A stretch of DNA of 64,000 bases from Puccinia triticina (Eukaryota; Basidiomycota; Pucciniomycetes; Pucciniales; Pucciniaceae). A program made the position numbers and the translations under genes. Position 1 is the first letter of the stretch. Every line of letters starts with the position of its first letter. Positions 1 through 10,836 of the stretch are shown piece by piece. The stretch spans positions 2,914,001-2,978,000 of the forward strand of contig NC_070565.1 in NCBI RefSeq assembly GCF_026914185.1, written 5' to 3'. Under the pieces are notes generated by a model. It did not search any database, was not told where the DNA came from, and worked only from the letters and a program-made list of their open reading frames with translations.

Positions 1-1272
1 ACTCTAGTATAATTAAAATAAGAGGGGCCTGCAAGCAGGGGTGGTTTAGATCCCTCTAAGGTATCGTGCAAAGGCAGAAGATTTAGGTACCTGTTAGTAC
101 TGGGGCCTGCAAGCAGGGGTGGTTTAGATCCCAGCAAGAATAAAGCTGAGAATCTCAAGAGAAAGGGGTTAAACTCACTAGGATTAAGCCCTTAGAGTCT
201 TGAGGTTCTTCAGGGGAGAATCTGAGCAGATTCAGACGAAGGAATGAAGCTAAAGTCAGCAACTAAGGATCTTACCAGGCAGAGAACAAGTGTTGAGCAC
301 GTGTTGGAAGCGGGTAATAATCAGAGTAGGTGTAATAGCATGAGGGAGGGTCTTTTGGAGCGCACAGAGGGCCCTTTAAATAGTCATGAAAGCCCTCTGG
401 GGGCGCTCAGGGAGACATATAGCTACTGGCCAACTTGTGGGCGTAATTCTGGCTCAATTTGGCAGTTGGCCAACTTGTGGGCATGATTCTATACCAATTT
501 GGCAACGCTACAGGAGGACTATTTCTTTTTGGGGCGTGCAAATGGCTGCAAAAGTAATGTTTGGCCGTATCAGGATTAGTCTAAAACACTTCTAACTAGT
601 AGGGGCTGTCACGTGTGTCCTATCTTCTAGATTGGGCCACTTATGATGCTTCTGTATCATAATTAGTCTGAAACACATAGTAATTGTTTTAGATTAATTT
701 ACAAGTTACATAATGGTAATTACTGTTTGGGACATGTAGGCTGTCATTTGTGGCCAATTGTTCTGATTTGGTCTACATAATGACATAACATGTACCAATT
801 GGTTGGTACTTCTTATCTTTGTGCGTCAAGAATGTTTTCATTACATCATTACATATGTAATGGAACATTCTAGGCGCTCATGGGACTCAGAAGGTGTCAT
901 ATCTTCATAGTATGGCGTGATTACGGCCTTTTGGGTGTCTGTGACGCTTACAAGCATATGCACATGAGCATATAAGCATAAGCGCTACCTTATCCGTGAT
1001 AACTGGGTACATTTTTCATGTGTAATTTACACAGGGAAGGAGTAAGAGTTTAGGGTACGTTGCAGTGGGATACCCTACTTTATTTTAGGCGTAGATTAGG
1101 AATCTGAAGTGATATTCTACAATTTACATATGTAAGAGTACGTAATAATGTCTCTTTCTTTTTTATAGTGTTACGTATGTGGGAGATTAGTAATAATGTC
1201 TCTAACATATGTAACAATTTTCTTTTCTGTGATATTATGTCACAGTGGCTCTGACATAGTAGCCAGATGACA
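1..1272 (-). repeat. Truncated LTR related to the downstream Gypsy LTR
   Basis: The first 135 bases hold two copies of a GGGGCCTGCAAGCAGGGG block followed by TGGTTTAGATCCC, the same architecture as the 1461-2344 LTR (GGGGCCTGC..GGTTGGGATCCC). The right end, GTAGCCAGATGACA at 1259-1272, matches the terminus GTAGCCAGCTGACA of that LTR. The left end lies outside the window, so solo LTR versus the end of a longer element cannot be decided. No gene is seen inside; the short open frames near 244-595 look like chance. Confidence 0.6.
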
Positions 1273-1460
1273 AGGGCAGCCTTTCAAGCACCCTTGTAGC
1301 ATGTCATTATCTATGTCAGTGACATCTTACATTTTCCCATCCAAGCTCATACTTGCTGTTGTGTGAGATCTCCACAGTGGGCAGGAATATACTGAACTAA
1401 CCTAAGCATGCATTAGCAAAGAATGGACAGTTGTTGCATGGATAAAATTATTACATCTTG

Positions 1461-2344
1461 TGTCAGGTTCAGTGATGCTAAGAGGATATCTCTTCTGGCG
1501 ACACCGACTGATAGATAACAAGCAGACGTGTAGTCTGGGATTGGAGTGTTTTATTTCAAAGAAATAAAGAAGAAAAGACAATAAAAAAGGAGGGGCCCGA
1601 CGGAGCGGGGGTGGTTTGGATCCCTCCTAAAAATAAGACTGGGGCCTGCGAGGCAGGTGTGGTTGGGATCCCAGAAGGTAGGTGGATGGGGAGAGCGCGT
1701 CGGAGCGGCTGAAGGAATGCTTACTTACTTGTATATGTCCTTCCGGTTGCGACGCGGTACTTGGCGAGAGGAGAGGAAGTGCGAATGCTTAAGACAACGA
1801 GATCCGGAAGGCGCTTTGGAGCTGAGTCTTGACAAAAAGGGTATCAAGAAGTTAGCAGTCGAGGCGGTCAGGTTTTCGAGTGGGTGTAATAAGCTGAGGA
1901 ACCAAGAAGGAGGGGAACTCACCTCTTTAAATATCCCATTGGCTCCCTTGGAGAGATTCTTCTTGCGGAGGATGCTTTGGTCGGAAGAATATTTATTTGG
2001 AATAAGTCATACTCTGTCCAATCTTGGGAGTATGACTGGCTTTTTTAGGATTTTTAATGACAGGTAGTGTAGAGTCCTGTCATTAGATTTGATTAAATGT
2101 CACTTGTTTGTCTTGAGTCCTTGGTACTACAGTACTGTGACAGTTTTTATGATGTAAGAGTTCTATTATTATTTACCTCGGTGCGCCGGTGTTCGCTGCG
2201 GTGTACCAGAGGTAAAGCATATGATTTTAAAGTAGTTCTGCTTTGCGCGCGCTAGGCGCTAATTAAATTATACGTAATAATGTCTCTAATTAATATTTAT
2301 TACAAGTTTTGTCACGATGGCTCGTGGCACGTAGCCAGCTGACA
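1461..2344 (-). repeat. Gypsy 3' LTR (left copy)
   Basis: This 884-bp LTR has terminal TGTCA/TGACA inverted repeats. It is 4 bp shorter than its partner, through a 3-bp and a 1-bp indel around 2185-2235. Because the element reads on the minus strand, this is the 3' LTR. Confidence 0.93.
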
Positions 2345-2356
2345 TTTCCTCCCCCT
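2345..2356 (-). other. Polypurine tract of the Gypsy element
   Basis: Read on the minus strand, the bases abutting the 3' LTR are AGGGGGAGGAAA, a purine run directly before TGTCAGC. This is the expected plus-strand primer site for reverse transcription. Confidence 0.8.
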
Positions 2357-2391
2357 AAAGATGAGGTTACTCAAAACCTGTTTACTTAGGC

Positions 2392-3126
2392 TTATTTAGT
2401 CCTTTTAGAAGCTCTAAAAGTCCGCAGATGAATGAGTCCATCTGGGATGTTGTTCTCCGGTAGCCATTCATCTTTATCTGCTGATTGGTTTTTATACCTT
2501 ACCAGATACAGGCGAATATCTTTTCCGTTTAATCGCTCCTTTTTCTCCTTGAGTATTTTTTGTACTTGTAGTTTTGGCAAAATGATGGGTTCTTCCATCA
2601 GAATTTCCTGCCTAATGTTATCCGAGTCTCCTTCCCTGGCTTTCCAGGGTTTGATCAAACTCAAAGGAAACACAGGATGTTTGCGCGTTAACTCTTTGCT
2701 GAGTATTACTTCAACCGCGTTCTTTCCGTGGAGTTGTTTGATGACAAACGGTCCGATGAAAGAAGGTTTGAGCTTTTTATTTCCTCCTAAATTATTAAAG
2801 TTAACCGTGGAGAGTAATACTTTTTCTCCAATTTGAAATGTTGGTTCTCTATGGCTCTTATCCCATTGATTTTTGTTGTACTCTACGGCTTCTGATACAC
2901 ACTGGTTAGCGTGATCTTGCGCAAAATCTAGCATTTTCTTAAAGTCTGATGCTGTGGGATGAACATGAGGTAATTGGTCATTGACTGTGTTCCTTGGCAT
3001 CCTAGGAATCCAACCTCTTTCTAGCACATAGGGGGCGTCTTTCGTCGTGGAGTGTTTGCTACTGTTATATGCTATTTCTAGGGCTGGAAGAAGACTTACC
3101 CAGTCATGAGTATACCCGTCTTGATT
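2392..3126 (-). pseudogene. Gypsy integrase C-terminus (GPY/F module) and chromodomain
   Basis: This is the in-frame continuation of the integrase downstream of a TAG at 3127-3129. It contains the integrase C-terminal GPY/F-type module (GPFVIKQLHG, then HPVFPLSLIKPW) and ends in a chromodomain-like segment with LYLVRYKN and DEWLPENNI, which in chromoviruses directs integration to heterochromatin. The frame is the same as the preceding RNase H/integrase part, so a single nonsense change separates them. It is probably untranslated in this copy. Confidence 0.85.
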
Positions 3127-4500
3127 CTAAAATTCTAGTCCAAAGGAACAGAATCTGCGGAGCATATCTTCCAGAGTTTGGATCATGCGTTCAGCTAACC
3201 CATCCGTCTGCGGGTGATAGGCTGTGGAGAAGGCTAGTTTAGTTCCTAACATGTCATGTAGGTTGCGCCAGAATTCCGACGTGAATTTTGGATCCCGGTC
3301 ACTGATAATGATTTTTGGGATCCCTACATCAGACATTACTCTGTTCCAGAATAACAGCGCCACCTCCATCGCGGTGTCGTCTTTGTGATTGGGGATAAAT
3401 CGTGCTCTTTTGGAGAGACGGTCCACTATCACTAAAACCGAGTTAAAGGAGTAAGCGCCCGCAGGTGGGAGTCCAGTCACAAAGTCCATGTTGATAATCT
3501 CCCACTGGCGAGTAGGCTCCTTGATTTTTTGCAGGAGGCCAAACCTTTTACCCGTTTGTTTGTTGGATTTTTGGCACACATCGCAAGACTGGATATATGT
3601 CTGGGCTTCTTTTAGCCAATTTGGCCACCACACCGTATTCTTTATTCTTTCTAATGTTCTTTCTTCCGACAGATGTCCTGAATTCACATTATCATGACAT
3701 TCTGCTAGGATATCCCGTATCTGTGTCTTGTCACTGAGTACCAGAATACTAGAATGTTTATGCCTGTAGTATAATAATCCGTCTAACAGGGTGAATCTAC
3801 CTAATTTGTAGTGCTGCGATAAGTCCGAATGCAAGCTAGCAATTAACTCTGGGGGACTGTTGTCATTCTTAAGTATTTCTACTAATGTCAACAAGTCTGC
3901 ATTACTATTGTAACTACTTCTTACTAGGTCATAAAAGGCTTCATCTAAATCGCAAACGTGAATTCCCAGGATGGGAAAGATGTCCTCATCCTCCGGATCA
4001 TATGCGGGGTTGTCCGGAGTGTTTGGAAGTGCCCACCTGCTCAATCCATCGGCGTTTCTATGCTTTTTGCCTTCTTTATGAACAATAGTCATATGCCCGC
4101 GGTACTGCTGAACTGCTATTTGCCATCGGAGCATGTGCCTATTTGGGGTCTTCATGTTCATCAGAGTTCTTACTGCCATGCAATCGGTTATGACTACAAA
4201 GTAAGAACCATCTAAGTAGTAATGCAATTTTTCTAACGCCCATACTAAAGCAAGACACTCCATTTGACTTGCTCCGTACCGCTTCTCGGACTCTTTGATC
4301 TGACGAGAGATAAAAAGAATTGGTTTTTCCACTAACTGGTCGTCCTCCATGAATTCTTGATGAAGAGCCGCCCCTAACCCATCCATACACGCATCGATAT
4401 ACAGAATAAAGGGTTTATCATAATCTGGTTGAGCTAATACTGGCGCGGTAGTTAGTAATCCTTTTAGTTCTTCGTAGTTTTGTACTCTTTCGTATGTCAT
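3127..4500 (-). pseudogene. Gypsy RNase H and integrase segment of Pol
   Basis: The N-terminal part is the RNase H domain ([17 protein letters not shown], then ADGLSRW). The HHCC zinc-binding region ([11 protein letters not shown], then CDVCQKSN) and the integrase core follow, with the three acidic residues visible in [17 protein letters not shown] and GLAERMIQ. The segment is in frame with the reverse transcriptase part upstream, separated only by a TAG at 4531-4533, and is closed by a second TAG at 3127. It belongs to the same polyprotein as its neighbours. Confidence 0.92.
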
Positions 4501-4530
4501 TTCAAAAATTGTATCATCATTACATAGGGC

Positions 4531-5028
4531 CTACAAGTTTTTACTGACATTTGCGAATTGGGGAATATACTGTCTATAGTAACTACAGAAACCAAGAAAA
4601 GACATCATTTCCTTTTTATTGACCGGCATAGGTTTCAGTAGGACCGCTGCTACATTATGCTGGTCCACTGCCAGCCTGAGGCCCGAAACCATTTGACCTA
4701 AGGTTTTCAGCTCATCGTATCCGAAGTTACTCTTCTTTATGGACATTTTTAACCCTACTTCAATAGCTTTTTTCAGGACCAAGTCAATCTTCTGTTTATG
4801 ATCTTCCCAGTCGTCGGAGTAAATGATAATATCGTCAATGTACACCATCATCCATCCTTGCCTGATGTAAGCTCCAAAAACAGAGTCCATCATTCGCTGA
4901 AAGTGGGAAGGGGCATTTTTGATCCCGAACGGCATTCGGAGATACTCAAATACTCCAAGATGGCAAATAATTCTCAAGAATTTGCGGCTTTCAGGGGCTA
5001 TAGGTATCTGATGAAAGCCTTTTAGCAC
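4531..5028 (-). pseudogene. Gypsy reverse transcriptase palm segment
   Basis: It contains the RT motifs GFHQIPIAPES, MPFGIKNAPSHFQ, the catalytic YIDDIIIYSDD (YxDD box) and FLGFCSYYRQYI. It starts in a different frame from the Gag-protease ORF: a small deletion at about 5025-5030 shifts the frame and removes the residues just before LKGFHQ, where motif A normally carries a catalytic aspartate. It ends at an in-frame TAG (4531-4533), beyond which the same frame continues into RNase H. Confidence 0.9.
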
Positions 5029-7657
5029 TTGTTGTAATATACTTTGCTTTTGATAAGTTATGCAAAGCGTGATCTATCCTGGGGATAGGGTAGTGGTCCG
5101 GTTTTGTGTAAGTATTCAACGCGCGAAAGTCTCCTACCATCCTGGACTTCTCGTTATGCCAGGCTATCATGACCGGTGTAGTCATATCAACCTGCTCGTT
5201 GTGTCCTATTTTCCGGATTACTCCTAGGTCTAATAGTTCAGAAATGTGGTTTCCCAAGGCCTCCCTGGACTTGGGGCTTGAGGGGTATGGAGCTTTCCTC
5301 AAGATAGGCGGGTATGGAGCTTGTACCGTGAGTTCAATGCTCATATCATGATCTTTTATGTTCCCAATAGGATCATCGCTGGTACAGAAGGCTGACTTAT
5401 TCTCAAAGCAAATTTGTAAGATGTCTTCCTTCTGCTCCGTACTCAGTTTGTCGTTGACCGCTGCTTGGTCTAGATAGTCTGATTTAAAGAGCATTCTCTC
5501 TTTCTGACTCCCAACATTTTCTGCCGTAAGAGCATCCAGTAGTCGGGTATTAATATTGCAAATAAGGAACTTCTTTTTCCAGTTGCCCCCTATTGTATAG
5601 TGCCTTTCTTTGCTCTGGAATACATCAATGCCGTACATGCAGAATGTGTCGTTGCCCAGGATAAGGTAATCGCACACTGCATCCTTCAGAACCACGAATT
5701 CTACCACAAGTCTGACTGATCCTTGCGTGTGAGGGAATATTAACGGCATGGATACTATTCCTACTGGCTGCATCGCTGAACTACAACTGCTGAATTTTGC
5801 TTTTGGTAGAGGGAGCAAATTATTCCTCCAAGCAGGGTAACAAGAATCAAGGAAATCTTGACTTGTGCATGAGCAGAAGGCTCCTATATCCAGTAACACC
5901 TTCAATTCTGCTCCGGAGAACAAAACTGTAGTGTAGCTGGATTTACCCAGAGTGTAATTTTTTCCTAACTCTGGTTTGTTAGTGAGGATCTTAGTGTCGG
6001 TTACATGGCCCACTCCCATACTTGGATCCCATTTCTGGGGCAAGTGAGATTTGCCATGAATGGTATTTACGCTAAGGTCATTGCCGATGTCTGCTTGTAT
6101 AACACGTACTCGGTAGTCATCCTCATGATCATTGACTATCAAGTTAAGCTCTGATGCATCATCCAATTCTTCTCCCGTATTGGTGTCTGATTCTTTCTCT
6201 ACATTCATAATCTTTTTACGAGGATGGGGACAATCAGGTCTCTTGTGCCCCTTTTCACCACAGTTATAACATTCGGGCTGCTGTACTTTCCTGAGAGGCT
6301 CTTTGCTAGGTGCAGCCTTATCCTTTTGAGGCATTTCCGTCGGACTTGTCTCCTTCTCTGGCATAGGTTTAAATCTTCGGTTAAAACCCGTGTGCTCGAC
6401 TACTTCTTCCAGAGTAGTGATGAAATCTGCTAAGTCCACGCTTCTATCGCCTATCCGGCATCTCATAGGATGTTGAATATTATACCTCAGTTGATTAAGC
6501 ATCCAATCGTTTCTTTCTTCCAATGTGGCCAAGGGATGTATTGCGTCGATGTGCCTCTTTTGGACAAGGCACCATTCATGTGCAACATGTCTTGTGGGAT
6601 CAAAGAAGTCTTTATCTAGGGCTAAGCGGACCCCATTTCTCCAATGTCGGGTACCAAATCTAGCCTTTATTAGCTCTTTCCATGTTCCCCAAGATTGTTC
6701 TCCTACTTCTTCTTGCTTGTTCACAAACCAATCTAATGCTACTCCTTCAAATAGGCGGGGCAACCTGACAACGGCAACTTCATCATCGGCTCTGTACAAA
6801 GTTAACATATGGTCTATGTACCGGATAAAATTGACGTGATCATAGTCTCCTTGCCCTGTGAATTTGGGCCAGTCTTTGATGGGGGGGAGTAGCTTGTGTA
6901 TGGCTGCGTTATCCATAGTCCTAAAGCTAGTAGAATGACGAGGGCCATTGGAGGGGTTATTATGAGAGCTGTTTCTGTTTTCATCATATGGGCTATTGCT
7001 ATCCTTCTGATGGAAACTATTACTTTGTTCTTTATGTGGCGCCTCATCTCTCATGAAGGGGTTGTTGTACTTCGCAGTGTTGTTATCTGCGCGAGGAGAG
7101 GGGGCGCACTCAGTTTTTCTCATAAGGATTTCCTCTGTCTTAGCTTTTAGCTGCTGCAACTCGTTGTTTACTAAGCTCATCTGTTTGTACATTGCGTCAG
7201 ATACTAGTTCTAAGTTACTCATTCGTGATCCTTGTTGTATCAAGAGATTTTTTATGTCTGCTAACGTATCCTTGTTCTTTTTTTGATTAATGATAATATC
7301 TTGTTTTAAAGAAGATATTACATAGTCTGAGTGCAAAGATATCATAGCTTCGATCTTGCTCAACAGGTCGTACTGAGACTCTTTACCAACATCTTTTAGG
7401 CTCATTGAGAATTTATTCAACAAATTCTCAGTTTTGTTGGATGTTTTCCTCAGCTCCTCACTTTCTTTAAGTAATTTCTTAAGTATCTCCAGGTGCTGGG
7501 GTTGGAATTCAATTGGCAAAGGTTTCTCGACACAATTCAGGATATCAGAAGAGTTTGCTCGATAATCAGACTTAAGATCATGAAGGAGGGAATCACATTT
7601 ATTTACAATGGTCTTCAGGTTGGCTTCACTATTTGCATCAAGAGTGGAAATGTTCAT
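4991..7657 (-). pseudogene. Gypsy Gag, protease and start of RT
   Basis: This 888-codon frame starts at ATG 7657. The first ~180 residues are coiled-coil-like. A retrotransposon Gag capsid domain follows at roughly 255-400 (DWPKFTGQGDYDHVNFIRYI, GTWKELIKARFG), then a CCHC zinc knuckle near 460 (CYNCGEKGHKRPDC) and a retropepsin-like active site near 585, where the usual D-S/T-G reads LLDIGAF. The last ~60 residues enter RT (MVGDFRALNTYTKPDHYP). The frame is open about 70 nt upstream of the ATG and overlaps the end of the leader ORF in the -1 frame. The tail is nonsense because of the deletion near 5029. Confidence 0.9.
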
Positions 7658-7704
7658 GTTTACTACATCAAGGGAGTCAAGTATGGTGGAAAGGAAAGAA
7701 GTAC

Positions 7705-8609
7705 TTAGTCCATGTTCTTGTAAAGGCCTTCAGCTATCTTGAGCATGTTGCCGATCTTTCTCCATTTGTGAGGGTTTTCGAAGTTGATCGAAGTCGAGCT
7801 GCGGCGCTTGCCTTTGTCGGTCTTGGGTGGAGCGGGAAAGAACTTCTTCTTCTCAGTCCACGAGTTCCATCCCTTGACGAAGTCTTCGATCTCGTCGTTC
7901 GGGATCAGTTTCTGGAGGGCCTTCTGGCTCTCTTGGGCTTTGGTTAAGAGGCTTCGGAGCTTCGGCGTTGCCCCTAGTAATGCCTCCTTGAGACATTCCT
8001 TCCAGATATCCACGTGCTTTTTGACTCGGAGTTTGGTCTGTTCCTTCTCCGAGAGCTCGGATATTTTGGGCGTGCTGTGGCGTGCTGGGATAGCGGGGAT
8101 GATGGGGCGTGCTGGGGTAACCGCCGAGGATGCGGAGGGGGCTGGATCTAAATCCATCGCCATCTCCTTTGAAGTATCCTTCTCCGGGATCGGAGCTGGG
8201 CCTTCCTTGCGGGTTAGGGGCGTGAATTTCATCTTCTTGATCCGTTCTTGGAGCTGTCTTTCCTCTAGCTCGAGTTGGGTCAGGGAGGAGTCCTTGGAGC
8301 TTGGGTTTGTTGGACCTAGTGGGAACAGTCATGTTTAGAGGGAGGTTAAGTGATTGTCGTGTTTAGTGTAGCGGGTGTTTGAAGTATATAACGGCTTACT
8401 GTTCAAGGTTTCAGCGGGCTTTTCGGCTAAAGGACCGGTGGTGTTGCTGTTCTCGCTAGCAGGAGCAAGTGTATTGGTCGATGCGTTGAGATCTCCGACA
8501 ATAGTCTGGGCAGATTTGGTGTCAGAGGCCACTGAGAATATAGAGAATACCGTTTCAGCTTAATATTTACGAAAGAACTCAGAACGGGAATAGGGAGACA
8601 AAGCTTACT
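7705..8609 (-). CDS. Spliced leader ORF of the Gypsy element, unknown function
   Basis: Three exons are supported by frame continuity: a first exon ending at A8609, exon 2 at 8531-8400 and exon 3 at 8315-7705. Intron 1 (8608-8532) has GTAAGC..CTCAG ends and intron 2 (8399-8316) has GTAAGC..CACTAG ends. Joining A8609 to TG at 8531-8530 produces ATGGCC in a good initiation context; no ATG exists on this strand between 9119 and that junction. The protein begins MASDTKSAQTIVGD, is Pro/Ala-rich in the middle and ends in a basic helical region (TEKKKFFPAPPKTDKGKRRS). The frame upstream of 8609 is also open and rich in charged residues to about 8860, so a non-AUG or LTR-encoded N-terminus is the alternative. 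It matches no Gag domain I recognise. Confidence 0.6.
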
Positions 8610-9095
8610 GGCTTTAAGCTTTCTTAACCTTCTTTGTTCTTTGTGATAGGCTCGATGTTCTCTTACAAGGGCGTTAATCTCGAGTCGGGCTTGAATGTCT
8701 TCTTGCTCGTGGATATGAGCGTGGTAGACGGCTAACTGGATCTGTTCTTCTCGGGTGAGGGTCTCCCAAGGTGTCGGAACGTAGTTGCGGTCGCGTTCTT
8801 CCTTCCTTAATCTGAGGTAGCGGAGGTAGTAAGCGATTAGTTCTGCGTTCTCCTGTAGATTCACTAGGTGTTTGAGGGACGAGATGAAGGGATTTTTAAG
8901 AGTTGGTATGAGTAAGATGTTTCGAGAGTAGATTAGACAAAATATACGAGATAGAGAAGTGAGATTTAGGTGGTAGGTTCTACAGATCAAGATGTAAATA
9001 ATAAAAATGTAGAGAGAAGATATTTTTTGGAGTTTTTGGTTTGGTTTTTTATAAAGTGAAATGGATAGAGATAGGATCCGAGAACTGTCAAGGAT

Positions 9096-9116
9096 GCGTT
9101 CCCGGCCAGACCCCCA
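9096..9116 (-). other. Candidate primer-binding site of the Gypsy element
   Basis: On the minus strand, two bases after the 5' LTR, the sequence starts TGGGGGTCTGGCCGGGAACG. TGG complements a tRNA CCA end, as in a primer-binding site, but the rest does not match a tRNA I can name with confidence. Confidence 0.35.
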
Positions 9117-9118
9117 GT

Positions 9119-10006
9119 TGTCAGGTTCAGTGATGCTAAGAGGATATCTCTTCTGGCGACACCGACTGATAGATAACAAGCGGACAAGTAGTCTGGGATT
9201 GGAGTGTTTTATTTCAAAGAAATAAAGAAGAAAAGACAATAAAAAAGGAGGGGCCTGACGGAGCAGGGGTGGTTTGGATCCCTCCTAAAAATAAGACTGG
9301 GGCCTGCGAGGCAAGTGTGGTTGGGATCCCAGAAGGTAGGTGGATGGGGAGAGCGCGTCGGAGCGGCTGAAGGAATGCTTACTTACTTGTATATGTCCTT
9401 CCGGTTGCGACGCGGTACTCGGCGAGAGGAGAGGAAGTGCAAATGCTTAAGACAACGAGATCCGGAAGGCGCTTTGGAGCTGAGTCTTGACAAAAAGGGT
9501 ATCAAGAAGTTAGCAGTCGAGGCGGTCAGGTTTTCGAGTGGGTGTAATAAGCTGAGGAACCAAGAAGGAGGGGAACTCACCTCTTTAAATATCCCATTGG
9601 CTCCCTTGGAGAGATTCTTCTTGCGGAGGATGCTTTGGTCGGAAGAATATTTATTTGGAATAAGTCATACTCTGTCCAATCTTGGGAGTATGACTGGCTT
9701 TTTTAGGATTTTTAATGACAGGTAGTGTAGAGTCCTGTCATTAGATTTGATTACATGTCACTTGTTTGTCTTGAGTCCTTGGTACTACAGTACTGTGACA
9801 GTTTTTATGATGTAAGAGTTCTATTATTACTTACCTCGGTGCGCCGGAGGTGTTCGCTGCGGTGTACCAGAGGTAAAGCATATGATTTTTAAGGTAGTTC
9901 TGCTTTGCGCGCGCTAGGCGCTAATTAAATTATACGTAATAATGTCTCTAATTAATATTTATTACAAGTTTTGTCACGATGGCTCGTGGCACGTAGCCAG
10001 CTGACA
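9119..10006 (-). repeat. Gypsy 5' LTR (right copy)
   Basis: This 888-bp LTR has the same termini as the left copy and is followed by the TSD TCTTG. It is the 5' LTR because the element reads leftward, so it should hold the promoter. The leader transcript would run from here into the internal region. Confidence 0.93.
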
Positions 10007-10084
10007 TCTTGTATGGCTATTCCTCACCAAACTCTTCCTTTGTTATGGCCCTCGCTGATTTGACCAGAAAATCAGTGACTTAGT

Positions 10085-10410
10085 GTTTAAATGGGTTGGG
10101 CCAACCCAAAACCAACCCAAGACCTTTTGGGTTCCAACCTGTTCCTAAAGAAAATGACATGACCCAAACCCACCTTGTAAAGCTGTTGGTTTGGGTTTGG
10201 GCAGCCTATTTCCTAATTGGGTCAGCCTGCGACCCAACTATGTTGCCTCCAGCGCCTAATAGGTTGGGTCAACCCAAGACCCAAAACATTATGACCTTGG
10301 ATTGGGTTTGGGCAGCATATTTTAAAATCAGCCCCAACCCAACCCAACCCATGCTAAATGTTGGGTTGGGTTTGGGCACTGTGTTTTGACCCAAACCCAA
10401 CCCGTTTACA
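10085..10410. repeat. TGGGTTGGG / CCCAACCCA-rich block
   Basis: The motif TGGGTTGGG and its complement recur about every 20-40 bases in both orientations, giving many small inverted repeats. The block sits between the Gypsy target site and the foldback structure. It is not a regular telomeric array. Confidence 0.6.
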
Positions 10411-10836
10411 CCCTGAGGAGAGAAGTCTCAGTTTAACCTGAGATTTGTAGTTGCGTAGGTTGACGGTCCTTCCAGACTGAACCCAAACAAGTTTGACCGG
10501 AAAACTATTGGTATAGCGGCCTATCAGCGGACAAGGCAAGGCGTCCTTTTGAGTCCCAACCTGAGGTGCCAGAGGTGTGGTTAAATCAATGGTGTATTTC
10601 CAGTATTAGTGCATACCACCCTCCGGCTCTGGCAACTCTTCTTCCTGGTTGGATGGATGGTCAAGGGCCAAATCTGCCGCGGTCAAACCGGTGTTGCCTG
10701 CCCAATCCCAGGCGGCCTGCACAGCATCCAAGTTGCTGAGTGGGGCCTCCCCAACCCCCTCTGGGCCAATGTCAGCCACAAAGGCCTCCGTGTTGTTGTT
10801 GATTTCATCATGACCGTAAGCAACTGTGGCCGCGTT
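10411..10836. other. Intervening sequence without a recognised gene
   Basis: Both strands were read and no conserved coding, TIR or LTR end was seen. Short open frames here have no recognisable motif. Confidence 0.4.

Larger units (their letters stand above)
1461..10006 (-). mobile_element. Complete Ty3/Gypsy chromovirus LTR retrotransposon
   Basis: Two LTRs (1461-2344, 9119-10006) begin TGTCAGG and end GCTGACA and are flanked by an identical 5-bp target duplication TCTTG (1456-1460, 10007-10011). Coding is on the minus strand in the order leader ORF, Gag, protease, reverse transcriptase, RNase H, integrase, chromodomain, which is the Ty3/Gypsy order; the C-terminal chromodomain marks a chromovirus. 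The LTRs differ at about 13 sites (around 98.5% identity), several of them CpG transitions, so the insertion is fairly recent. Pol is nevertheless dead: one frameshifting deletion near 5029 and two in-frame TAG codons at 4531 and 3127. Confidence 0.95.

Noticed and set aside
4531..4533. Programmed readthrough of TAG in Gypsy Pol
   Set aside because: A second TAG and a frameshifting deletion are also present, so decay is the simpler explanation.
1456..10011. Longer Gypsy target duplication ACATCTTG
   Set aside because: The extra ACA on the right belongs to the LTR end; only TCTTG lies outside both LTRs.
10085..10410. Internal telomeric repeat
   Set aside because: TGGGTTGGG occurs in both orientations at irregular spacing, not as a head-to-tail TTAGGG-type array.
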